A stretch of DNA of 28,531 nucleotides. Source: Podaxis mareebaensis (Eukaryota > Basidiomycota > Agaricomycetes > Agaricales > Agaricaceae). Below the pieces are notes generated by a model that saw only the letters and a list, made by a program, of their open reading frames with translations, was not told the DNA's origin and did not search any database. Below, piece after piece: positions 19,649-27,504 of the stretch; within the stretch, counting starts at the first letter, position 1, and every line of letters begins with the position of its first letter. The position numbers were made by a program, and so were the translations under genes. The DNA lies in the NCBI GenBank assembly GCA_018524725.1, contig JAEUWP010000016.1:1-28531 (forward strand). Reading direction: 5' to 3'.

Positions 19649-21199
19649 ATGACTACCGGAACTATTACTTGTGCCACCGCTCATTCACAGAACATCACTA
19701 TCCCCACTCATCCGCTTCCTTCGGGCACTCGTCGCCGCTCCTCTGCTGCCGCTTTTGGCTCCTCCACTCCCCAATTCCCCGCATCCCATTCCAACTCTCG
19801 AACCCTTAGCGCTACAACCAAAGAGCCACTTATGGACCAAGAGCCCAACAACCGGGAACTCACTGAACACCAGTCCGAGGACGTCACAGAGTCCCAACCG
19901 GACAATAGAGAATCCCGCGTCCCCGATGACACTCAAGATGAGCTCGAGTACTATGACCTGCCCGACGACCTGAATCCAGCCGACAATGCTGAAGGTGGGG
20001 ATGATGGTCAGGGTGGTGGTGGTCCTCCAGGCGATGACCCCAGTGATGGTGACAGTCCAAGCGACAATGATGGCGATAGCGAACCCGAAGCCCGTGGCGC
20101 TCAGGAACCTCCCGAGGATGATGGTATGCATTTTATGAGAGTCATGGAGAGACTCGCCCATGGTATCGAATCCAGCGTACACAACCAATCCGTTCCTCCT
20201 CCTCCCGTTGCGCATCCCGAGAAGATCCAGGCAAAGGAACCTGACACCTTTGACGGATCTAAGCCACACAAGCTTCCGGATTTCCTTTTCCAGTGTCACA
20301 TCTATTTTAGGACGAACCCACAACTTTTCCAAACGGAGACCGCAAAAGTTAATTTCACCATTTCTTATCTTTCCGGGTCGGCGCGCCAATGGTTCCAGAC
20401 CATCCTGGACTCGGAGCCAGATTGGGATCAGATCCCATGGTACACCGACTGGAAACTCCTCTCCGATGAACTCAATCTCTATTTTGGTGCCATTGACCCC
20501 ATCACCGAAGCCACCGAGGAACTCGAAAACCTCACCATGGCTAACGGGTTGCATATCTCCAAGTATAACATCGAGTTCGCCCATCTTGCTGGTCTCCTCA
20601 AGTGGCCCGACTCCGTCCTCTGCCATCGCTACTACCGTGGTCTTCCGGACCGAATCCAAGATGCCCTTGTCTCACTTCCGAATGGCAAACCCACCTCCTA
20701 TGCTGACATGCATGCTGCTGTGGTGCACATCGACAATCACTACTGGGAACGCCAACGCGAGAAGAGCCGGGCTGGTAACCGGTCCGCATCACTCCACAAC
20801 AAACAGGAGTCTCCACAACATTCCTCCGACAAGGGCAAGGGCAAGAACCCGCCTCCGACTGCCAAATCCAGCAACAGCAATAACTTCACCAACACACCCC
20901 AGCAGTCCGGTAAAGGGTTCCATTCCACCAAGCCCACTCCATCCACCAATCAGCCTTCGTCTTCATCCTCGTCTTCATTTCCGCCCAAGTCACTCTCCAA
21001 CAAGCTCGGAAAGGATGGTAAGTTGACCCCCCAGGAATGCCAGCGTCGCATCGACAACAAGTTATGTCTCTTTTGTGGTGAACCGGGTCATCGGGTCGAC
21101 AACTGTCTGCAGAAATCCGCTAACAAGGCTAAGGCTCGCAAGGCCACTGCGGATGCCCCTCCCGCTTCGGGTCCCCCTTTGGAGGGCTCGAAAAAATAG
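19649..21199 (+). CDS. gag: Element D Gag polyprotein (intact)
   Basis: 516-residue structural protein that forms the virus-like particle and packages the element's RNA. ATG 19649 is the first in the transcript and begins MTTGTITCATAH. The first about 170 residues are Ser/Thr/Pro-rich, then strongly acidic and Gly-rich (DDGQGGGGPPGDDPSDGD, around residues 115-135). The capsid-like domain is at about residues 185-370 (EPDTFDGSKPHKLPDFLF, FTISYLSGSARQWFQ, VLCHRYYRGLPDRIQDAL). A low-complexity Ser/Pro/Asn/Lys linker follows, then a single CCHC knuckle CLFCGEPGHRVDNC at about residues 473-486 for RNA binding. It ends GSKK-TAG, with AAAAAA before the stop, where a -1 shift would enter pol. No internal stop or frameshift. 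Minus-strand ORFs in this region are shadows. Confidence 0.95.
   Translation: MTTGTITCATAHSQNITIPTHPLPSGTRRRSSAAAFGSSTPQFPASHSNSRTLSATTKEPLMDQEPNNRELTEHQSEDVTESQPDNRESRVPDDTQDELEYYDLPDDLNPADNAEGGDDGQGGGGPPGDDPSDGDSPSDNDGDSEPEARGAQEPPEDDGMHFMRVMERLAHGIESSVHNQSVPPPPVAHPEKIQAKEPDTFDGSKPHKLPDFLFQCHIYFRTNPQLFQTETAKVNFTISYLSGSARQWFQTILDSEPDWDQIPWYTDWKLLSDELNLYFGAIDPITEATEELENLTMANGLHISKYNIEFAHLAGLLKWPDSVLCHRYYRGLPDRIQDALVSLPNGKPTSYADMHAAVVHIDNHYWERQREKSRAGNRSASLHNKQESPQHSSDKGKGKNPPPTAKSSNSNNFTNTPQQSGKGFHSTKPTPSTNQPSSSSSSSFPPKSLSNKLGKDGKLTPQECQRRIDNKLCLFCGEPGHRVDNCLQKSANKAKARKATADAPPASGPPLEGSKK
21190..21199 (+). promoter_or_regulatory. Candidate -1 frameshift site at the gag/pol junction
   Basis: GAAAAAATAG joins the last gag codons (AAA AAA TAG) to the pol frame (GAA AAA ATA GAG). 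The same A6-TAG and following GAGGG occur at C's junction (17690-17703, minus strand), although the elements have diverged. It is not a textbook X-XXY-YYZ heptamer, so slippage here is inference. A suppressed stop cannot work, because pol is in another frame. Confidence 0.5.
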
Positions 21200-23326
21200 A
21201 GGGCGGTCCTCAGGACTCCGCACAGACTGGGGGCCGTGTTGATCTCCTCTGTGCACCAGGGAGTTTCCGCCTCAACGCATCCGCTCTTTCTGACCCTAAT
21301 GCTTTGTACCTCAAGTTTACTTCTTCCCTATTTCCTTCCGCTTCTTCCGACTCTCCTTTCTTCATCACTGCGCTTGTTGACAGTGGTTCTACTCACTGTT
21401 TCGTCGACTCCGGTTTAGTGCGCAAATTCGACATTCCGACTTCGTCTATCACTCCAGTGGAACTTCGCTTATTTGATGGCTCTTCAAATTCCTTTATCAC
21501 TCAGTCCGCTTCACTTCCTGTAACCTTTGATACCAGTGAATGTATGAACCTTGACCTGTATGTCACCCGGCTTGATTCTGCTTGTTCAGTGGTTCTAGGA
21601 CACGACTGGCTCACCCGCCACAATCCGTTGATTGATTGGGTTTCGGGCCGTATCACTTTCCATGCCCCTGACAATGCAAATCTCACACCTTCCGTTTCCG
21701 TACATGCATCCTCCGTTTCTGTGGAGTCACTTACCACTGTTCTGGATCCAGTTTCATCTCCGACTCTGATCTCCAACTCCACTCTCTTCTCTCCCGCGAA
21801 GCCTGACATCCGTCTCATCAATGCTGCAGCATTCATGCACGCTTCACATCTTCCAGGTTCATACCGCTTCGCCCTTAATCTCCGCTCCGCTGCCGTTTCT
21901 GCTTCCGCTGCCTCCACCGAAGAGCCTACCGATCTTTCCAAAGTTCCCACCGAGTATCACGAATTTGCCGACGTTTTCAGCAAAGCCCGCGCTGACTCCC
22001 TTCCTCTGCACCATCCTTTTGACCTCAAGATTAATCTAGAGGAGGGTGCTTCTCCCCCAGTCGGAACAATTTATTCGTTATTGCAGGTCGAGCTGGAAGC
22101 GCTCCGAGAGTTTATTGATGAACATTTGTCAATAGGCTTTATCTGTCCCTCCACCTCTCCACATGGTGCCCCTGTTCTTTTTGTCAAGAAGAAAGATGGA
22201 TCCCTCCGACTTTGTGTCGACTTCCGAGGCCTCAACCGTATCACCAAGAAGGATCGTTACCCACTTCCTCTCATTTCCGATCTCCTCAACTCGCCCCGCA
22301 AGGCCCGCATTTATACGAAGATTGATCTCCGTCACACTTATCATTTGGTCCGGATTGCTGAAGGTGATGAATGGAAGACCGCATTCCAAACCCGCTATGG
22401 CTCGTTTGAATGGCTCGTCATGCCTTTCGGTCTTACCAATGCTCCTGCTGCTTTCCAACGATTCATGAATGATATCTTCAAGGATTTACTTGATGTGTGT
22501 GTTACTGTCTATTTGGACGACATCCTGATTTATTCCGACAACCCGTCCGAGCACTGCAAGCATGTCCGGGAGGTCCTCAAACGTCTTCGCAAAAATGGTC
22601 TTTATGCACGTGCTGATAAATGCGAGTTCAACTCTGATACTGTTGAATACCTTGGTTACATTCTATCTCCCGAGGGTCTCAAGATGTCCGAGGACAAGGT
22701 CAAGATCATCCAGGAGTGGCCCGAGCCAAAGAAGGTTAAAGATATTCAGTCTTTCCTTGGGTTTGCAAATTTCTACCGCCATTTCATCCATGCGTACTCC
22801 GACATCGTTGTTCCGCTTACCCATCTCACCCGGAAAGGTACTACATGGAATTTCGGTGATGAAGCCCGCAAATCATTCAACACCCTCAAGGAAGCCTTCA
22901 CCACCGCTCCGGTTCTCACTCATTGGATCCCCGACTCCCAAATCATCGTCGAGACTGACGCTTCCGACTACACCCTAGCCGCAATTCTCTCCATCGTCGC
23001 TCCGGATGGCGATATACATCCCATAGCGTTCCACTCCCACACATTTTCCACTTCCGAGCTCAATTACGACACCCATGACAAGGAACTCTTGGCGATCTTC
23101 GAAGCCTTCCGCATTTGGCAACATTACCTCAAAGGCTCCGCTCTTCCGATAGACGTCATCACGGATCACAAGAACCTCGAGTATTTTTGTACCATGAAGG
23201 TTTTGACCCGACGCCAAGCCCGCTGGTCCGAATATCTTTCCCAATTCAACCTTGTCATCCGCTTCCGCCCTGGTCACCTCGGAACAAAACCGGACGCTTT
23301 GACTAGACGATGGGACGTCTACCCTA

Positions 23327-23338
23327 AAGGGGGGAATA
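23327..23338 (+). other. Internal copy of the polypurine tract in element D pol
   Basis: AAGGGGGGAATA, identical to the 12 bases of the 3' PPT at 26492-26503, lies between RNase H and integrase and codes for Lys-Gly-Gly-Asn. The same position in element C has it too. Candidate central polypurine tract. Confidence 0.5.
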
Positions 23339-24936
23339 GCAACTACTCAGTGGTCAATCCGCACAATTTCCGGCCCGTATTCACTCAAGAACAGCTTGCT
23401 GCCTCCGTCCGCGCTACCTACCTCTACACTCCGACCCTTCGTGCTGCCGTGGTCATGGATACGTTTAAACTCCATTCCGATATCCTCACCACTCTTCCTA
23501 ACGACCCAATAGCAGCTGAGCACCTCACTAACCCCGAAGGACGTTGGTCTGTAGATTCCGATGGCTTCTTACGACTTGATGACAGGATCTATGTACCCGA
23601 CTCCGACAACCTCCGCCTCCGCATCTTGCAGTACCACCATGACCACGCTCTAGCTGGTCATTTCGGCCAGAACAAAACCCTAGAGCTAATCCGACGCGAT
23701 TATACGTGGCCTGGTATCCAAGACTTTGTCAAGGAGTTCTGCAAGAGTTGCGTGACATGCATGCGATCCAAACCTCAACGTCATCGGCTGTATGGGAACC
23801 TCAAGCAGCTCCCGATCCCTGAACGCCCCTGGGACTCAATTTCCATGGACTTTATCGAGAAACTTCCCTCTTCCTCCAGTTACGACACTATCCTCGTAAT
23901 CGTTGACCGCCTCACAAAGCAAGCAATCTTTGTTCCGACGCATGATACCATCACTTCTGCTGAGCTCGCCCGATTATTCATCCTACATGTATTTTCCAAG
24001 CACGGTGTTCCTTCACACGTTACCTCCAACCGTGGTTCCGAGTTCGTATCACACTTCTTCTGTTCCCTTGGTCAAGCTCTCGACATGAAGCTTCACTATA
24101 CTTCCAGATACCATCCCGAAGGTGACGGACAGACAGAACGAACTAACCAGACCTTGGAACAGTACCTCCGCATTTATTGCAACTACCAACAGGACAACTG
24201 GGCCGAACTCCTTCCGATTGCTGAGTTTGCATTCAACAATGCCCCGAGCACAACTACGGGTATCTCTCCCTTCTTTGTGAACAAAGGTTACCATCTGAAT
24301 ATCACTGTTCATCCCGAACGTGATCTTGCTTCCGCCCGCGCCCGACAATTCGCTGTGGACCTTGATGAGCTTCACACTACTCTGAAATCTGAGATTGCTC
24401 ATGCCCAGCGCAGATACCAAGTTTCCGCCGACTCCTGTCGCCTTCCAGCTCCCGATTTCAAGGTCGGAGACAAGGTATTCGTCAAAGCGCAATTCTTCCG
24501 TACTACGAGGCCTTCGAAGAAGCTTTCCGAGAAGTACCTAGGTCCCTACGAGATCATCTCCCAGGCTGGCTCACACTCGTTCACAATCTGACTACCCGAT
24601 TCCATGCGCGCTGTCCATCCCATCTTCCATGTCTCTATGCTCGAACCCGCCACTCCGAACCCGATTCCGAATCGTACTGAATCTACTCCTGCACCCGTTA
24701 TTATTGACGGTGAACCCGAATACAAAATTGCTCGGATCGTCGACTTGAAAATCGATCGTCGCAGGGCATGCAAGTTATTGTACAAGGTTATCTGGTTAGG
24801 TTATGAGGATACTGACGAGGAATCCTCCTGGCTACCCGCTACGGAGCTAGAACACGCCGCTGAACTTGTAGCCGACTTCCATGCTGCTTATCCCGCAAAG
24901 CCTGGTCCTCTTTCCGCGCTCACACTTTCGCGCTAA

Positions 24937-25158
24937 GTTTCCATTTCTATTGTTGTTTTCAACTAATATTCTTTTCCTTATTATTTTCCAATTTTCATTT
25001 TCATTTTCATTTTCTTATTTTTTCACACTTCCCGGGACCAAGGCAAAACATTTCATTCACATTCGCAAACATTCCGACGACAATGCAGTACTACATTACA
25101 AGAAAATGAACGAACTCTGCACGAGGGCACTAGGAGGCGAGGGGACTCACGGGCCCTT
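24937..25158. other. Spacer between element D pol and its antisense gene
   Basis: A 222-bp T-rich stretch with TTTCA/TTTTC repeats (about 24985-25015) where the convergent genes meet. It could hold termination signals for both strands; I see no ORF. Confidence 0.5.
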
Positions 25159-26359
25159 TCAGACCCGCCTCAATGAACCTCCTCCGCGTCCCTCCGGATC
25201 CTCCTGACGACACACCAGCTCGAGATCCCACATCATCTCCATGTTCTGCTCCATCGTCGCCCACATCGCTTCTGTCGCCTCTGTGTTCCAATCCATCACC
25301 TCCACCGTCCGATCCGTTGAGCGCGTGATAGTCCGCTGCAGCGATTGATTTGACTTGATGCCCCGCTCCAGAGTGGTCTGCAGACGGTCGATCGCCTGCT
25401 GATTCTGGTTGTGTGACTCCCGCATCATCGCCAGCTCGTCGGAGAACCGCTCAATTGTAGAACCGAGGTATTTCATCTCCCACGCATGTTGGCGGGATTG
25501 CGGAGACGAGGGGGACTATCGGATTTCATCAGCTTTCATTATTCCCTGTACCGGATGCACTTACCAGAGACAACTCCCACCCAGCTTCAGCCTCCTCATG
25601 CTGAGGACTCTTAATTGGTATAGGAGCTGGCTGAGAGAACGACGACGGGGTCCAAGCGACAGCCGAAGAGCTAGATGGAGTCCGCACCATCGTAGATGTA
25701 GGTAGCGAGAAGGCTGGAGTTGTTAACCCGACTGGATTTCCGAAACCACTCCTCCCAGAGCTCGACGCTGCGCCCGACATCACTCCCGAAGCCACCGATG
25801 ATCCCCCAGTCTTCTTCCTAGGTGCAGGTGGCACCGTTGACCTCGTACCCCCAGATAGATCACACCCGATGTGTCCCCACTTGCATTCATTACAGGCCGT
25901 CCCCGGATACCCGTGACACACCAACCCCTTCTCCGAGCACCTCTTACACGGCACCAGCAGGATACCTCCCTCACCCGCTCCCGAGCTCGAACCACCCGAT
26001 CGCGAAGGCATGGGCGGAACCGTGACATGTGACATTGTAGGACCCGATGGAACTACTTGTTGTGAACTCCGTAATGCCCACTGACCGATTTGCACACTTG
26101 GAGCTGGCGTATCTGCCCCTTCATCGTCATCTTCCTCCTCCGGACTCTCCGCTCGCTTACTCTTCGACTTCTTCTTCGTCTTTTCCCTCACAGCCGCTTG
26201 ACTACCTTCCAACTCCCGACGATGCTTGCTCGCATCTCCGCTTTCACTCGCATCGACTTCCATAGCCGCCGAGGACTCGTCCGGGAACCCGAGCATTGCA
26301 CATTGCTCCGGGGTGAGCTTGCTGAGGTCGACAGTGACTTGGCTGGGCTGGGAAGGCAT
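25159..26359 (-). CDS. Antisense Zn2Cys6/coiled-coil protein of element D, spliced
   Basis: Encoded opposite to gag-pol. Exon 1 is 26359-25565 and exon 2 is 25515-25159, giving about 383 residues without a stop. The 49-nt intron (25516-25564) has donor GTAAGTGC, branch-like CTGAT and acceptor GATAG, is in phase 0, and leaves exon 2 open upstream of its first Met. Start chosen at MPSQPSQVTVDLSKL; an in-frame ATG at 26440 would add 27 residues. Parts: an acidic/Lys-rich N-terminus (KTKKKSKSKRAESPEEEDDD, about residues 60-80), then zinc cluster CKRCSEKGLVC (25948-25916) and CNECKWGHIGC (25894-25862), fitting CX2CX6CX7CX2CX6C. A Ser/Pro-rich linker and a C-terminal heptad-like helix (DELAMMRESHNQNQQAIDRL) follow. 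Probably a nuclear DNA-binding or regulatory protein by family; its target is unknown. It could be a captured host gene, but element C has the same layout. Confidence 0.83.
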
Positions 26360-26491
26360 GAGGGTATGAAGGGAAGGCTGGAACAAAAATTTTTTCGATG
26401 AGTTCTGACCCGGATACACGTTTTGATGACTCCTGATCACTTAGGCTTCGTTTCCGAGTCAGCCGCCTCAAGGCCTCGAGGGCTCAGCCTT
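26360..26491 (-). promoter_or_regulatory. Upstream region of the antisense gene
   Basis: A short region between the antisense ATG and the PPT. It includes stem-like repeats (AAGGC at 26470, GCCTT at 26487) next to the PPT. Element C has a comparable 126-bp region with GGGCC (10349) and GGCCC (10364). The antisense promoter must lie here or in the 3' LTR; no TATA box is evident. Confidence 0.35.
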
Positions 26492-26504
26492 AAGGGGGGA
26501 ATAC
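26492..26504 (+). other. Element D 3' polypurine tract
   Basis: AAGGGGGGAATAC immediately before the 3' LTR, the plus-strand primer of reverse transcription. Identical to the tract of element C. Confidence 0.85.
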
Positions 26505-27195
26505 TGTCACAACCACTCGTGCGCGTCCGCGCTTACTTTCCTGCGCTTATCCGATGTCCGAAAATCCGATATCCGATGTTCCGATTTCGCACGACTCTGA
26601 TCCACTCGTTCTGTTGATGGATTTCTGTCTGCCCTGTTATCCGAACAGGCGGGTGCACGCACTCGGTCACTCACGACCACTGCAATGAGTGTTGTTCATT
26701 CGCTTTTCCTTTATTGTCTCGGATCCTTTACCCTTGCCTCGGTCCATTTGTTCCTTGCTTCCGTTCTATGTTTTATTACATTTCGAACAGCCTCCTTTCC
26801 ATTCTGCCTCCATACCTGTACCTTCCACACACTTCTAGCTTCTGCTTTACCTCCGAAATGTTTTACCCGTTTGTACTCGCTTTTGTTCTCCAGTTATTTT
26901 CCTGTTCCCCGTTTCTGGTTCTCAACGCGTATTTAAGTGTAGTAGTTTCCTGTATCCGTTTCCTCAGTCTGAATATCAACTTCATTATCCTCTTCCTCCT
27001 CTGTTCTGCTCGTCAGTCCTCTGGGTCGTCTTCCAACCACTCCTGCTGCTCATCCGCACTCTGTCTCTCGTTCCCTCCACCTCCGGGTTCCGCCTCTGTC
27101 CAAATCAGACCAACGCGATACCGGAAGGGCACAGCACATAAGCTGAGGCCGAGGTCCGCTCCCTGACGCCCTAGGCGCCCGTCTGGAATGTAACA
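26505..27195 (+). repeat. Element D 3' LTR
   Basis: 691 bp, TGTCACAACCACTCG...ATGTAACA. Collinear with the 5' LTR. Near its start are four CCGAT motifs in about 35 bp (26551-26585). Confidence 0.96.
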
Positions 27196-27200
27196 AGAAG
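27196..27200. repeat. Right target-site duplication of element D
   Basis: AGAAG, matching 18913-18917 exactly. Confidence 0.95.
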
Positions 27201-27324
27201 ACATGGTGGAAGAAAAATGATGTGGAGTGGGAGTTGAAGAGATTTCATGATTTGTACAGGGGAGAACAGGTTCTGGAATGGTGATTCCTTGAGCTCATGC
27301 AGCACTACATGTCATAGATGGCAT
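27201..27324 (-). pseudogene. gag: Element C gag, N-terminal fragment
   Basis: The first about 41 codons of C's gag on the minus strand, from ATG 27324-27322 (MPSMTCSAA, then a TGA). The frame runs on to the D insertion point at the Met-Ser-Ser codons and joins the main gag part at 18912 once D and one TSD copy are removed. The start lies 41 nt from the LTR, as in D (40 nt). Confidence 0.75.
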
Positions 27325-27365
27325 AAAAATTTGGAATGATACCAGAGGTCTGAGTCAGAATATAC

Positions 27366-27504
27366 TGTTAAGAACTGACTCTGGATAGGGGTGGACCATG
27401 GGCAGCCAAGGGCAGATACACACAGACACAGGGTTGAGGCCTTGGCTTCAACTTATGTGTTGCACCCCTCTGATACTGTGGTGGCCTCACTTGACCAACT
27501 ACAG
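27366..27504 (-). repeat. Element C 5' LTR, partial (right end)
   Basis: 139 bp beginning TGTTAAGAACTG, matching 9614-9752 with scattered transitions. Beside it, 27349-27359 carries the palindrome of C's leader. The match stops at 27504, where sequence E begins with TG. Confidence 0.85.

Larger units (their letters stand above)
21190..24936 (+). pseudogene. pol: Element D Pol polyprotein, one nonsense codon from open
   Basis: Protease, reverse transcriptase, RNase H, integrase and chromodomain. The frame is -1 to gag and has no ATG near its start, so expression as Gag-Pol is likely. Protease: ALVDSGSTHCFVDS near 21370-21411 and VVLGHDWLTRHNPLIDW. RT: FVKKKDGSLRLCVDFRGLN, GSFEWLVMPFGLTNAP and active site VYLDDILIY near 22507-22533. 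RNase H: IVETDASDYTLAAILS near 22950. Integrase: CKSCVTCMRSKPQ near 23742-23780, SMDFIEKLP with the first Asp, SNRGSEF with Asn (AAC 24028-24030) for the usual second Asp, and the Glu in QTERTNQTLEQYL. Chromodomain: EPEYKIARIVDLKID and LLYKVIWLGYEDTDEESSWL (about 24710-24835). A TGA at 24589-24591 replaces CGA, still present in element C, and cuts off the C-terminal 114 residues including the chromodomain. Confidence 0.93.
18918..27195 (+). mobile_element. Element D, young full-length chromovirus (Ty3/gypsy)
   Basis: 8278 bp with two equal 691-bp LTRs, perfect 5-bp TSD AGAAG, TG...CA ends and a PPT abutting the 3' LTR. Order: LTR, gag, pol (PR-RT-RH-IN-chromodomain, -1 frame), a convergent antisense gene, PPT, LTR. 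CpG is abundant throughout, unlike the element it sits in. The only clear lesions are one TGA in pol and Asp->Asn at the second integrase catalytic position. It is a relative of element C, not a copy of it. Confidence 0.97.
9614..27504 (-). mobile_element. Element C, chromovirus on the minus strand, itself disrupted
   Basis: The left LTR (9614-10334) is the 3' LTR in the element's own direction, and 27366-27504 is part of the 5' LTR. Read on the minus strand, it goes 5' LTR, gag start, interruption by element D, rest of gag, pol with a LINE inserted in integrase, a plus-strand accessory gene, PPT and 3' LTR. After removing the LINE, D and one copy of each TSD, gag and pol become collinear with element D. 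CpG is strongly depleted in C's own sequence compared with D and the LINE lying inside it. Confidence 0.9.

Noticed and set aside
19685..20659. 324-codon minus-strand ORF opposite element D gag
   Set aside because: It mirrors the coding strand of a confirmed Gag with capsid motifs, has no recognisable domain, and no comparable ORF is open in element C.
20160..21026. 288-codon plus-strand ORF inside element D gag
   Set aside because: Alternative phase of the intact gag ORF, Ser/Pro/Thr-rich, without motifs.
26440..26471. Further minus-strand ORF upstream of the antisense gene (26244-26471)
   Set aside because: Different phase overlapping exon 1 without motifs; judged a shadow. The ATG at 26440 in the proper phase remains an alternative start.
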